Shown: positions 47,394-60,100, counted from the stretch's first letter. The stretch: DNA of 64,000 bases from Drechmeria coniospora (GCF_001625195.1 NC_054391.1:5095157-5159156), one strand, 5' to 3'. A program made the numbers and translations. The notes: a model not told the origin generated them from the letters alone.

Positions 47394-47876
47394 GTTGGCG
47401 GTCTTGTTGCGCTCACCTTTTCTCCTGCTCGTTCAACTCCAGCCTCTTGCGATTCCAGTGACGATTCTTTGATGGCAAAGCGTTTGCAAGAGTTGCAGGG
47501 TAGTTGGGACACCTTGACGCCCGCCTGAAGTCTGTGCCCAGTATGAAGTAATTACTTGCACGGAGTACGCCATACAGACATACTTGTATGCATACAGTGT
47601 TGTACAGTGCTTCGTTGCATGTCCAAGTACTCCTCCGTACTTGGAGGTGTGACGTTCGATGGTACGTACCCCTGCAGAGCCACTTGCCTTTCTCGAGCAG
47701 CGTAGCGAAGCTCCTCTCGGGCCGTTCCCACCTCCGGGATCCATCAACGCTTTTTTTACATTGCACTCATTATTACACGTAGGCGTTCTCGTGTTGCTTC
47801 GTTTCGCCTCTTACCCCTTCCCTTCCCTTCTTCCTTTCATGGACGAGATCGGACAAGGACGAGCAATGTCGCATCG
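47394..47876. promoter_or_regulatory. Divergent promoter (IMPACT-family / OMS1-like)
   Basis: A 483-bp region between two divergent start codons. It contains CACGGAGTAC near 47556 and CTCCGTAC near 47632, members of the dispersed motif family, plus T-rich stretches next to the OMS1-like start. No TATA box stands out. Confidence 0.5.
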
Positions 47877-49120
47877 ATGATTCGGCCTACGCGCGCTGTC
47901 GCCTGGACCGCACGCCTCCCCCCTCCGACACAATGGCAGCGCTTCGCCAGCTCCTCGCCTCCATCGCTGCGACAGTCGCCGAAGCTCAAAGCACAGCCGT
48001 CTTCCAAGCAGCTTCGTCCTCCCCTCCCTAAAGCACCCGCCATTCGGCCGTATAAGCCGTATGTTGCACTGGAGGCCTTTTTTTTGACGAAACTCGGCGC
48101 TGACGGCACCGCAGGACAAGCCACAAGCACGACAAAGCGACTTCCCCAGACGCCCGATCGGCCACGACTCCCTCGCCCGACACCCTTCAATCCCTCTGGC
48201 GCCGCTCCTGGCTGCCCCTTACCGGTGCCGCTCTCATTTCCGGCTTCTTGGGCTTCTACATATTCGGCACGGCCGCCGCCTCTCTGAAGACGCCCCCCTG
48301 CCCAGGGTCCGGCTGCGAATATGACAGGCCCACGGGCCGGCCCCCTGCCCTCTCGGGCGACAACGCCGACCAGTTCGACAAGGAGCTCGACTTTGGGGAG
48401 TGGTGGATGGGCATCACGCGCCTCCGAAGGAAGCTCGCCGAGCGCGCCGACGGCCACGTCCTGGAGCTCGCCATGGGTACCGGACGCAACCTGGAGCACT
48501 ACAACTGGCAACCGCTGAGCGCGGCCGCCGGGGGAGGGGTCGTGCCGCAAGGGATCCTCTCGTTTACGGGCCTCGATATATCCGTCGACATGCTCGAAGT
48601 GGCCCGCAAGCGACTCGCCGAGACCATTCCGCCCATGGCGTCGTCGGCGCCCTCGGTTGGCGCATCCACCATGGCCGACCATGCTGGCGGCGAGTTGGCC
48701 TTCCTCGGCGGTCGCCTACGTCTCGTCAACTCCGACGCCCACGGTGCCATCCCGCCACCTGCAGCTGGCGGTCCGAACGCAAAGTACGACACCATCGTCC
48801 AGACCTTTGGCCTCTGCTCCGTTTCCGACCCGGTCGGCGTCCTGTCCAATCTCGCCTCGGCCATCAAGCCCGGCACCGGCCGCATCATCCTGCTGGAACA
48901 CGGAAAGGGCTGGTACGGAATCGTCAACGGTCTCCTGGACAAGAACGCAGGAAAACATTTCGAAAAGTACGGCTGCTGGTGGAACCGAGACATCGAGGCC
49001 CTCGTCGACGAGGCGGTGCAAAGGACGCCAGGTTTGGAGCTCGTCAAGCTGAGCCGACCCATCATGTTGCAGATGGGAACTCTCGTCTGGATCGAGCTCC
49101 GCGTGGCGGACCGGCCATGA
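47877..49120 (+). CDS. OMS1: OMS1-like mitochondrial SAM-dependent methyltransferase
   Basis: Predicted mitochondrial inner-membrane methyltransferase resembling yeast Oms1. Exons are 47877-48058 and 48115-49120. The 56-bp intron has donor GTATGT, branch site GCTGACG and acceptor CCGCAG. The product is 395 residues. The N-terminus is Arg/Ser/Pro-rich without acidic residues (MIRPTRAVAWTARL...), as in a mitochondrial presequence. One hydrophobic segment lies at about residues 93-112 (LPLTGAALISGFLGFYIFG). The methyltransferase fold follows: VLELAMGTGRNLEHYN (SAM motif I, about 176-191), LSFTGLDISVDMLEVARKRL, YDTIVQTFGLCSVSDPVGVL, and GTGRIILLEHGKGWYGIVNG. The frame change between the presequence and the body is fully explained by the intron. 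The substrate is not known. It is convergent with the GDS1-type gene. Confidence 0.88.
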
Positions 49121-49548
49121 TACGACCCCTCCCTGTGGCCGCGGGACCTCGGCTCGTTGCATTCCTCACCCACCACCTCCCATCGACGCGTGCACGACGG
49201 AGCGGGTGGGACGGACACGGCAACATCATCGGCTGTGACGACGAAAAATCAAATCATATAATGTAAATTTGGAGATTTTCCCGTGTATTTGCAAGAAGTT
49301 GCGCCCGGCAAACCAGTCTCCCATCTTTTCGTGCCTCGTGGTGTAGGCAAGGCGAAAACGACACATCTATAGATACATGTACTTTTACAACCACAACTTT
49401 TGGCTCCGTCAGTTGGTCGTGAAAGAAGAAGGAAAAAAGCAAGAAATCAAAAGCGCTGCCTCGCAAGACAAAGGTCCATTTTGCGGCGAGTAATATTCTC
49501 CAAACTCCCTGCGCTTGTCGCCATTCCGATACAAAGGACATGATGAAA
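49121..49548. other. Convergent intergenic region
   Basis: About 430 bp between the OMS1-like stop (+) and the GDS1-type stop (-). It holds the two 3' flanks; AT-rich words such as ATATAATGTAAAT near 49255 could be part of a polyadenylation region. No gene seen. Confidence 0.5.
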
Positions 49549-50798
49549 CTAGCAGCCGTCGAACAGACCGTCGAGCTCGTCGATTTCGATGGTCTCGGCG
49601 CCGTGCTCCCACTGGATCATCTCGTGAAACTTGAGCCACTGGTCGGCCTCGTCTTCCTTGCGCACGCTGAACTGCACGCTCGGTTTCATGGCCGGGCTCA
49701 TGAGGAAGGCCGTCGTGGCGCCGAGGCGGGTGTCGCCGAACCACACGTCGTCCCGGTAGCCGTACTCGACGGCCGAGTTTCGCTCGACGGCGTCGGGGGC
49801 GGGCGCCTCCTTGCTCAGCTTGCGTCTCTGCAGCACGTCGGCCGTCTGGGTGAACTCGCGCTCGTCCCTCTCGAGGGGCGGGGAATCGTGGCGCATGTCT
49901 CTCGAATGCTTCAGGTGGCGCGTCTTGAAGGAGCCGACGAGGGCCATGGGCATGGTCATGTCGTCGGCGTCGTCGAACTCGGGAGCCGACAGGTCGATCT
50001 CGGGCGACGGGCTCAGGATCCTGCGGCGGGATTCGACATCGTCGGAGCCCGAGTCGTCCGTCAGGGAGACCGAGGGCGTGACGACGGCGACGGCGGGCGT
50101 CGCGGGTTGGGCGATGCCGGGGTCGGGCAGCGACTGGCGCGGGCACGTCGTGAGGAAGAAGTAGGTTCGGCGGGGGTGAACCGTCTCGAGCTCCTTGGCG
50201 AGCGGGCAGGGTTTCGACGAAGACCAGCAGGGGCGCTTCATGAAGGAGGTGAGGCGGGAGGAGATGATGGCGCACGGGTTCGCCGATCTGGAAGGACAAG
50301 AGTCAGTCAGCGAGTGTGTCGGGGTGGCGAGCGCGGCCGAGGGCGGGAGAAGTCAACGTACTGTTGGACCGACGTCAGCGACTGGGACAGGACGGTGGCG
50401 AGCTCCTTGATCAGATGGGGTCGGTTGGCCGTCGACCGAAGCTGGACGACGGAGGCCTCGACGATGTCGTCGTTGATGCTGGCGAGGTCGATCTTGGGCA
50501 CGACGCCGGCGTCGGCCATCTCTATGCTGGCCGCCGGTTTCGGCGAGGGAGGCGGCGTGTGCTCGACGACGGCGTCGGCCGAGGCGGCGACGGGGCCATC
50601 GTGGGACTTTTTCAGGCGCTTGCTCGGATGTGAATCGGGCGACCGGGCGCGGGCGTCGGACGAGTGCGACGACGAGGATGCGGGCAGGGACAGGCGACCA
50701 GCGCTCTTGGAGGCAGCGGCACGGGCGGCGTGCGTCATGGGGATGTGGATGCCCAGGCTGGGCAGGGAGAGCGACTTTCGGCGCGTGTTGTACGGCAT
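49549..50798 (-). CDS. GDS1-type winged-helix domain protein
   Basis: Predicted nuclear protein of 391 residues with a GDS1-like winged helix. Exons are 50362-50798 and 49549-50287. The 74-bp intron has donor GTACGT and acceptor TTCCAG. The start is MPYNTRRKSLSLPSLGIHIP. A Ser-rich basic segment carries a likely nuclear signal (PSKRLKK). The winged-helix part spans about residues 100-200: INDDIVEASVVQLRSTANRP, LIKELATVLSQSLTSVQQSA, NPCAIISSRLTSFMKRPCW, then LETVHPRRTYFFLTT, and the intron falls inside it. The C-terminal half is disordered and acidic, ending near WLKFHEMIQWEHGAETIEID. Yeast GDS1 is linked to nicotinamide and respiratory phenotypes; whether that role is shared is inference. The frame is open upstream of 50798 but is GC-rich leader. 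Confidence 0.85.
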
Positions 50799-53700
50799 GT
50801 TGGGTGCGTATCCGTCAGTCGTCGATCCGTCGTCCTTGGTCGTCGATGGGATGGGATGGAAACGGGAGAGCGAGGGCGGCGAGGCAGGGCGATACCGTCG
50901 GACGTGGGAGGAACGACTTCGAGTCGGCGCGGCGAGGCGAGGCAGGCAGGCGAGACGAGGTGACGAGACGAGGCCGGCGAGGAGGCGCGCGTGAGGTGAG
51001 GACGGAGGGACCAGGGGGAGGAGGAGGGGGGGGGGAGGGGGGGAGGGTCGATCTCGCAAAAGGAGAGCTCGTCGGCGAGTGCGAGTGCGGAGGGATTATT
51101 ATATAGAAGAACGAAGGAGAGAGATTCACGACGACGGCACGCAGGCGTATCGTGAACCGGCCGGAGGTTGCGGGAAGGAAAGGAAAGGAGGGAGTTTCAC
51201 GGCAACGGACGTTGGACTCGTGCTCGTCGGTTGCGGCAGCAGGGGGCGAAGGTGGTGGTGACTCGTCGTCGTCGCCGTCGTCGTCGGCGTCGTGGTAGGT
51301 AGTGAAAGGGAGGACAGGATGGGATGGGATGGGGAACGGGGGCCCTGGCGACGACTCAACAAGGGGAGGCGAGCTGCTCAGGCGATTTTTGGCGTTGGCC
51401 GGGAGGAAGGCAGCAGCGAGCGAGCAGCAGCAGCACCAGCTTGAACTTTTTTTTTCTTTCCCCCTGCATCCTATTGGCCGGCAACTGGATGCAAGCCTGC
51501 CGAAGTGGGTACCGTAGCGCGAGTGGGGCGGTACCAAGAGGCAGGAGGACCTTGTTGTTGGTCTTGCCTGCCATGTGCTATGCCCGATGCAGGCGAAAAG
51601 GGAGGTGCATTCCACGCGCTTGCACTCTTTTGTCATGGTTGACGGGAAGATGCGCTAAAAAAGGGTACGTACCGACCTGTTATTCCTCCTCCGCCCGCTC
51701 TGCCTATCAACTCGCCTCCGCGAGGGCCGTGAGGGCTCCGTGGCTGGCAGGGCAAGGCGTGGGTGTGGGTGCGGGCGGAGGGGTGTGTGGGTGTGGAGGC
51801 TGTGCGTCGTGGTTCATTTGTCTCGACAAGAGTCGTACGTTCGTTTGCTCGCTTGTTCGTTCGTCGACGGTGAAGGAAGTCGGTTGGTATTACCTGTCTG
51901 GAGCTGTGCAGGCCTCGCAGTGCAGGTACTTGTAGGTGCACTGGTCTGGTCTGGTCTGGTCTGGTCTTCTCTGGTCTGCACTGCACTGCACTGCACGCAC
52001 TGTACTCCGTACTTGTGCTGTAATTACATGTTCCGAACCACTGCCACGCTCTTGTCTTGATGGATGGGTTTTGAACTCGTCGGAATCGGCGTACGGCAAG
52101 CACTCGCAGAGGTGCTTGTAAGTACGAGAGCACAGCAAAGCAAGTACACCAAACGCAAGCTTCACAGTACATAATTGCACAACACCTCCAAGTACCTACA
52201 AGTACTGCACGCAATCGCATGCGCACCTACCGACGTAGCGGCGGCGGTACGGCTCTCTCATTCGCTCCGTTGCCTCCGTCCGTTCGCTCCCTCCAAGCCT
52301 TCCAAGCCCCCCCAAGCCCTCCAAGGCCTCGCGGGCCGCTGACAGCAAACTCAAAAAGGGCAAAATGGACGGACGCGTCTGCGTGGCGGTCGTCTCGTTT
52401 GCTCCTCGAACGTTCATGTCGAACCAGGGCTGAGACGAGTAGCCGACGACGCTGACGATGATGGACCAACTGGTCGCGCGCACGCGCATGCACGAGCACG
52501 CACTCACGGCCACGATGCTTGCGCGAGGCCAGCCGTCTGTCCGGAATCCCAATCCCGACTCCAATCCAGGGACCTCCTTTTTGTCGCAAGCGACCCGCCA
52601 TGTTACGACGGATGCTTGAGACAGGGGGCGGGGCCCATGCCCTGCAGTAGGCTGCAGCGCGAGCGCATCTTGCATGCTACCTAGTACCCACAAGTACCTG
52701 TATACTGGACTTGTACTTGGGACATCTGGGTGTACTGTACGTACTGGCTACCTTAGGTACCTGCATGTACTTAGTGTACTGCACTTGTACCGTACAGTAG
52801 CTGCGAGTGGTGACGGGAGCGTCGGCAGCCTGGAGGAGGGGGAAGTAGCGCAAGTACTTGTGTTGATAAGGAATACCGTAAGTACTTGTACAAGTATACT
52901 TGAGAACGGAGGACGGAGTACTTGTACTTGGTACTCGGTACCTGCGCTGACTAGGCACCACACCTAGTCCAAGGAACTAGTCATAGGTACGGAGTACGGA
53001 GTAATTACTTCTAGGACCTACCTACCTAGGCACATGTACCAGGGCGTGGCGGGGTACGAACGACGACCGCAGCAGCTGTCCCTGACGCAGTTGTCATCGT
53101 GAGACTTACATGTACATGTACATGCAAGTACGGAGTACCCTGTACGGAGTAATAGGCAATACCTGGTGATATCCTTCGTACCTTGGTAGGTACTTCTTCT
53201 TAGTACAGTACGAGTACTTAATACAAGTCAGTAAGTACCTAGTACTCCGTACTCTGTACTCCGTACTCCGTACTTGAGTAGTAATTCCTGTACGCTGTGG
53301 TGAAACCGAACCTGTTCTGTACAAGTACCCAAGTACCCCGTCCTGTAATTAGCAAGTATTTAAATACTTAGTTCCTCATTTACGAAAGAGGAGCCATATT
53401 CTTGCACGGAGTACTCCGTACGGAGCGCGGCAAGTATATTAGCTACAAGTACTCCCTACTCCCTACTCCGTATAGTATCCTAATACGTGCAAAGTCCGGA
53501 ACACGATACTCCGAACAGAGAGTGGAGTACAAGTACTCGCAGCACCTACTTGAATACTGCGCTTGTACATAGACACGAAGCAAGTATTATTACTGTACTT
53601 GTACTGTATTTACTCATACTACTTGCACCCGCACAATGCTCCGAACATGTATTTAATACTTACTCCGCACAGTACTCCATACACCTACTTGCAGGTCATC

Positions 53701-55085
53701 TGCACGCTGTACGGTATCTTTACTGCGCATCTACTCTCACTTCAAGGCACAAACGCAGGCGGGAGTGCAGTGTACGAGGGTGAACATGTCCGTAACGGAT
53801 ATGCCTGTGCATTGTGGCACAGAGTATCGAAGGACACCCTCCTTGTCCCGCTACTTACAGGTTACGAGTCACGGATTCAGAGTACTTACGGCGAGTCGTG
53901 ACTGTTCGCCTCGGTACCCGCCATCCGTACCAATGCTGGGCACGCACATCATTCATACTAGGTACTAACCTTAGGTACTAGGTACCTAGTAATTAAGGTA
54001 CCTAACCTACCTGTAATTAGCGGTCCTCTGCCTGCCAACAGCGAGCGAGGTACGTACCGTCCAGATGCAAGTACCAGCGGCAAGGTACCAGTACGCTTGG
54101 TTGGCGAGACGCAGCCTGCCTGCTTCTGAGCGAATTGTCAGCCACGCATTCCAACAATAGAAACAACAGATCGCGGTGCCGTCGCGGATCCCCTTCCATC
54201 GCGGAAGGGCGACCGATCAGAGGAAATTGCACCAAGTGTACGAGCACAGAGTTTGGCCGATCGATGATGACCTCATACGGAGAACCTACCCAAGTATGTA
54301 GGCCCGAAGTGAACTGCTGGACAAAACAAGGCAGGCAAGCATTCATAGTAGCAGGTGTACCTTGGACCTGCTCCCCGAGCCTCGTCGACGGACGAACGGG
54401 CGAGTACCAGTTGGTACCAGCACATGTATGGAGCAAGTACTGTACTTACTGTACGGAGTAAGTACTTACTGTACGGAGTACGGAGTACGATGTGCTGTAC
54501 TTGGGTTCTGGTACAGAGTACGGCGATAACACATGATAATTACTCCGTACAGGACACCTACTTACATGTATTTACTTACATTTGCTAGGTACTCTGTAGA
54601 AGACAGCAATACTGCAATTTACTCCGCGACGACAGAGTGCTTGCACAGTGCTTGTACGTGTAATTACTGTACACCCACGTACTTAATGAGGTGAACGGAG
54701 TATTACTTGTACTGTAAATAGTTGTACTTACATACTTACAACTATGTGTATTACTTACTGTACTTGGAGAGTACGGAGTACGCATACAGTAAGTACTTGC
54801 AGTGTCACCAGGCAATACCCCGCTGCCCCGCCGTCGCCTGTTCGTGACGTCCACCCTGTCTGTTCGTCAGCGTTGGATTCAGCTTCCATGGGCCGAGGCA
54901 AGCATGACCAATACCTGACCCGAGAGAGCTCGATTATTTCATCGTCTTGTGTTGCTTACAACCACCTCCGCCACGGCCGTCACCATTGCCATCATCGTCG
55001 AGACTGCACAACCTCCCGCCATCCCCTTCGCGGCGTGACGAGCTGCTCCATTCTCACACATCCTCCAGCGTCGGACGTCGGCAGC
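50799..55085. other. Gene-poor, repeat-bearing interval (about 4.3 kb)
   Basis: The first 600 bp should be the promoter and leader of the GDS1-type gene (G-rich on +, with GTC/GTCGTC repeats at 51259-51293). No supported gene further on. A TGGTC short repeat lies at 51936-51962, and a very dense motif island runs from about 52.7 to 54.8 kb. The frame leading into the DUF3632 gene is open from 54744 but looks like leader. Confidence 0.5.
52680..54800. repeat. Dense island of TACTCCGTAC / AAGTACTTAC / CTAGGTACCTAG words
   Basis: Roughly 2 kb in which short self-complementary words recur irregularly. Examples: TACGGAGTACGGAGTA near 52988; four TACTCCGTAC or TACTCTGTAC words in a row at 53243-53274; CGGAGTACTCCG near 53407; CTAGGTAC/GGTACCTAG around 53957-54010; GTACGGAGTA clusters at 54452-54490 and 54768. 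No coding frame is recognisable. Confidence 0.8.
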
Positions 55086-55980
55086 ATGAGCTCAGCCATC
55101 GACGTCTCCTCCGTCTGCGGCGAGGCCGCCAAAGGGCACGAGCGCGACATAGTCGCCGTCTTCGTCAGGCTCGTCACCGCGGAATGCTCGGCCGAGGAGG
55201 CGGCGGCGGACATCGACAAGCTCTACCCCGTCGGCAGCACCGACGCGGCCGAAGAATTTCTCTGGTCCTTCTGGACGCTGCTCGTCGCCACGGTCAAGAA
55301 GGTGCCGGCGACGAGCGATCCGGACCGGATGCAGCCCATGGTCTCCATGATCGCACACCTCCGCTCCCTGCGGGATGACGAGGTCGAGATGTGGGGGCAG
55401 AAGACGCGCGTCTGGTCCGAGCTGCCCATGCTCGGGCCCTGCATGCGAGACGCGTGGAACAGTGAGTGACGACGGCTGGTGAAGGCTCGCCGGCGAGACG
55501 ACGGCGCTGACGTGGACGCGGCCGACGACAGTGCGACCCATGTTCACCGGCACCGAGGCCGAGACGGAGAGCATCGCCGAGTGGATCTCGCTCAACTCGT
55601 TCGCCGCCCGCGTCTTCGGCGCCAAGCTGCAGTCGTGGGACAACTTTGCCATCTGGGAGATGCGCTCGGGCCTCGAGGAGCCGCCGCGGGAGACGACGAG
55701 CGCCAAGGATGCGAGCCTCGCGACGGCGTGCGAGTGGATCGCCCACGCGGGCGAGGCGCTGCACGAGCAGGGCCGTCAGGGCCGCACCCTCGACGCCATG
55801 GAGCAGCGGGCGCTGAAGCCGGGCACGCTGTTCAGGAGCGACAGGTCTGGCCTCGGCGACGAGCGCTGGCGCTTCTGGCGGGAGAGGATCGGCCTCTTCG
55901 GCGCCGGCGCCGGCAGCGGGGAGCTCAAGGAGAGGGCGCGGAAGATGGTGGAGAAGATGGAGAGGCTCGATTCCTCGTAG
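55086..55980 (+). CDS. DUF3632-family protein
   Basis: Predicted 274-residue protein resembling the fungal DUF3632 family, whose function is unknown. Exons are 55086-55461 and 55532-55980. The 70-bp intron has donor GTGAGT and acceptor CGACAG and joins DAWN to MRPMFTGTEAET. The start is MSSAIDVSSVCGEAAKG. The sequence is almost all helical in character: LVTAECSAEEAAADIDKLYP, FLWSFWTLLVATVKKVPATS, MVSMIAHLRSLRDDEVEMWG, then EWISLNSFAARVFGAKLQSW, a segment typical of this family. It ends in ERWRFWRERIGLFG and a charged tail. No signal peptide or membrane segment. It is convergent with the RING gene, 218 bp away. The family call rests on pattern resemblance. Confidence 0.75.
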
Positions 55981-56198
55981 CGCCGTCGGTGCCTCGTCCG
56001 CTCTTGGCAGTCGTGGAACTACCCACCGCCGCAGTCGATGGGGGGCAGCCCGTCTCCTTGTCCTTGGATGCCTTGCTCGGCCATGGGTTGGTTTCCTCGC
56101 GACGCAGCTGTACGGCACAATGCACCTCTCCTTCATTTTCCTCCTCCCGTAGCCTCGACGCGGCCGGTGCTCGCGCCTCGCGACCATCAAGGGCCCCA

Positions 56199-56868
56199 CT
56201 ACGCGTACATCATGTCATCGTCCTCGTCCTCGTCCTCGTCCTCGGCCGCGGGAACGACGGCCTTCTTCCTCTCCATCTCCTCGCGGCACATGGGGCAGCT
56301 TCCCTTGCTCCTCAGCCAGGGCCCGACGCACTCGAGATCGAAGCGGTGCCGGCCCTCGCAGGGCAGCTCGACGACGAGGCACCATTCGTCGTCGAGGTAG
56401 GGCACCTTGCAGATGGCGCAGTCGTCGTCGGCGAAGAGCTTCTTCCGGTCGACGCGGTCGAGGGCGTCGAGGAAGGCCTGGCTCACGCCCTTGAGCGCCG
56501 TCGGGGGGTCGTGTATGTCGCCCTCGAGGGAGGCGACGAGCTGGTCGAGGAAGGCGCGGTTGTCGGCCGTCGGCGCCGTGAGAGACAAGGTCTGGAGCTG
56601 GTCCTGAAGGAGGCGGAAGAGGGCGGCGGTGGCGACGGGCGTCGGCGTCGCGTGCGGATTGTTGTGCGGCGTCGGCGTGTCGGTCGCCTCGCCGAACTGG
56701 TTGAGGAGGGAGAAGAAGGAGGCCATGTCGACGCGGCGAGAGCTCCGCCGGGCCGGCGCCGAGAGCTGGACATTGTGCTCGACTGCGACGGGTGAGCGGC
56801 GAGCGGTGGAAGGAGTGAAGGCTAGCGTTGGACCGCTCGTGCTGCTCACCTTCGTACTGCGAAGCCAT
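56199..56868 (-). CDS. Small RING finger protein (putative E3 ubiquitin ligase)
   Basis: Predicted 200-residue RING protein. Exons are 56850-56868 (only 19 bp, MASQYE plus one base) and 56199-56782. The 67-bp intron has donor GTGAGC and acceptor GTCGCAG and gives MASQYEVEHNVQLSAPARRS. The RING lies at 128-172: C128, C131, C148, H152, D155, C158, C169, C172, within CAICKVPYL, LPCEGRHRFDLECVGPWL and GSCPMC. At the position where RING-H2 proteins normally have a second His there is Asp155 (HRFDLEC), so one zinc site may use Asp. The middle is helical (LFRLLQDQLQTLSLTAP; AFLDQLVASLEGDIHD), and the tail is strongly acidic (EDEDEDEDDDMMYA). It likely works with an E2 in ubiquitin transfer; partners are unknown. 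Confidence 0.85.
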
Positions 56869-57149
56869 GATGGTGGCGGAAGTGCAACGATTCTCTCGCT
56901 GGACGGGCCCTGCAACCGTCGTCACGTCTCGACAGATACGCTCTGCCTCGGTCTTCCTTTGCGTCCTTTCAACGGACAGATGTTGCGAGGCGAGGACGGA
57001 TTCATCAAGAGCAGGTTGGCAGACAGATAGGGGCCAGCAGGCAGACGGTCGTCGTCACTAGCTGGCTTTCGAAATTCGACATCCGGCCCCACGTCGGATG
57101 GCGGCGGGCAAGGCGGGGTGGAATACCTTGGTTTCTAGCTCGAGCACGA

Positions 57150-60100
57150 GCACGGGGGTAAGCAAGTATTACAACTACAGTAAGTACTGACTTGCTCTGT
57201 ACTCGTTAGTACACTTGCTTACCTAGTACTGTACACCTACCAACTTACAGCATTACAGCTACACATCGCGTACAGTGCTTACCTCTTGCGGCCACAACCA
57301 GTACCGCTATACACATCTCAACTGACCCTACATCGCGTGATACCGCATAGCACCTGTCCCAGTCAACGAACGGCCCCAGAGGTGGTGGCCGACGGGGGTG
57401 GTGCACTAAATACTATTCCTTGAGTTGTAGCTAATATCGTACCCTCGAGTTGCAGTGTGCACCGAACATACTTGCAGTGCGAATGTGCACAGTAAGCACC
57501 TTGGCTGAGTACTTGCACAGCTCAGTGGGTGATCCTGTCAGTATTACAAGTACTGTAAGCATATGTACAGAGTACGGAGTGCTTGTGCAAGCGCCTACAG
57601 TAAGTACATGTATGGACCGCTCAGTACTCGGTACAAGCAGAAATAAGTTCTGTAAGCATGTACTTATACCTGCTGTATGTACGGAGTACTCCGTACATGT
57701 ACACCGTATTTCCAGTACGATTCGGAGTGCATATTATTACGGAGCAATACTTGCTGTAATACAAGTAGGTGTACCGAGTAGTATTCAAGTGCAAGTAAGT
57801 ACATGTACTTATGGAGTAATACATGTGCCTGTACTCCGTACTCCGTAGTACAGTAAGTACAGTAAGTACAGTAAGTACGTACAGCTGCACTTGCTTGCTC
57901 CGCACTCCGTATTCGAGTACTTACTTGTATTAATTACTGTCGTACCTCTGGAGTACTTCGTGTTAGGTATCATGTTAGAGGATTAGAGTTCAGGTACCTG
58001 CTGAGAGTAATATGGGGCACGTTCAGAGTACCGAGTGCTCCGATTCACTCATCACTTGCATGCAAGTACTTGCAATTGCCACTTACTTTCGTACTCGGTA
58101 CGGTACCGACGCACATGTATTATTATTGCCATCTGTACGGAGTGCTCCGTACTTACACTCACATCCAGGCGTACTTGTACACGTACTTACTTGTAGCCGT
58201 ACAGTACACTTGCATGTAAGAGTACAGTGTTGTAGGGAGTGCAGAATGACTCTTGGTACCCTTTCCTCCGTACACTAGCATACGATGTGCGTACAAGTGC
58301 ATGTACGGGTACCAATCCGATACGTGCGCGCCACCTACTGTATGCATTGTAAGTACTTGGCAAAGTACGGAGTACTGTAGACGTGCATCGCAAGTACCTG
58401 TGCAGGGATCAAGTGCCGTGTTCGTTGGTCTACCTGGCAATGTGCTGCTTTGTCGTCGGGCACACACGATAATGGATCGGGGAAATGGGATCAGTGGGAG
58501 CAGAGGCACGTGGTGCGTGTTAGATTGGGAGCGGGGACAGACGAAAGTGGCGAGGTCACGACTCGCGCAACGCCCGGCGCCTAGCAGAAGCTGCTGGTAC
58601 TTCGTGTTACTGTACAGTACTACTGTACTGTACTTACTCACTGACACCCAAGTACTTACTTACAGTACATGTACACTTGTGCTTGTACATGTACACCCAA
58701 GCAAGCGCAACTTTGGATGCACATGGCGTGCATGTACAGTAGGTGTAACAAGTACAGTACTGTACTGTACTTACTTAGTTGCAGTACTGTACGGAGTGCG
58801 CCCACCTGCCCTGCGACGCAGCCGAACCGGGGGTGCCAGATGCCAGATGAGTACCTGTATCTTGGTACTAAGAGTTCCGCAAGCAAGGGGCCGCTGCGCG
58901 AGGGGATGAATCGAACGAGTCCCGGCCACGAAAACGTGCTCTCCTCAACGTCGCCGTCTGCCGCATCCAAGCAACAGGCAACGGCGGGATGCGATGCACC
59001 AGCGTCGACTCGGTCGGAAATGCACAGTACATGTGCTTGCCTCTGTCGTCAGGGCACGGCTGGCGAGAGAGGGGGTGCGGACCGGTTCGATGACGAAGAG
59101 CCGGTTCGCCACGGAATGAAACGGCGCGGAGGACGATCAAACAAGTCGGACAGGAACGATGGAATCGCGTACCCGTCGCTTGCCTGATCTCTTTCGAACG
59201 AGCTGTGAGGGAGTCGATAAGCTGACAGGTACGCCCTTCTGATGGACCTACCGGTATTTACATGGCAGCCATTCACATACTGTAATTAATACTGCAAGGA
59301 GCACATGCAGGTGTTCTCCGTACCTGTATTGCTTTTTCACCTTCAGCTACCCCGTACTAGTCGCACAGGTTCAGCACCAGTAATACTACTTGTAGTATGG
59401 AGTAGCGCACCTCTACAGTACCTGCAGGCATGAGAATGCATGTGCAGTCCTCCGTACATGCGCACCTACTGTACGCCTACATAGGTACTTACATGTGCTC
59501 TGTACTTGGCTTGAAATTACCCAAGTACAGTCAGTACAGGACTTACAGTACTCACATGTCTTCCGCACTTCGCACAATTGCACCTACCCGTGCGGCGCAT
59601 GCGACGCCTACTTGTGCCTGGTCAGTGTGGTTGTGCAGTACGGAGCGCTGAGTACGGAGCGCTAAAGGGAAAAAGTGAGTGCAAAAATAGTGCTTGCTCG
59701 CGAGATGGCCGGCGGCTGCCACTGGGGAGACCGTCTGAATGGCCTCCTGCCTCTGACCGTGAACCACCTACCACGGAGCAGTGCCTCACGACACGACAAA
59801 GTCCCTCCCAGCCCACTTGAATCCAACCGTCTCCTTCCACTTCAACAAGGCCTCGCCGACATCATCTCTTTTCCCCGTGTCGCCGTCAACACCATAAAGG
59901 GCCGGGAGCTGGCGAATCCGACGACGGTTGGGCGCCTGTGTGGGTCGATTCCTTAGCACCAACCCGACCGCCTCTTCCGAGACGCCCAGCGTTCGGCGCC
60001 CCTTTTGGCACGGGCAAATCGTTGCCAAGCACACGTCAACGTCCATGGGATTAGTGCTGCAACGCCGTACCTCCCTCCCCTGCCTCGCAAGCGGCACGCG

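Noticed and set aside
48059..48114. Apparent frameshift between presequence and body of the OMS1-like gene
   Set aside because: A 56-bp intron with canonical donor, branch site and acceptor explains it.
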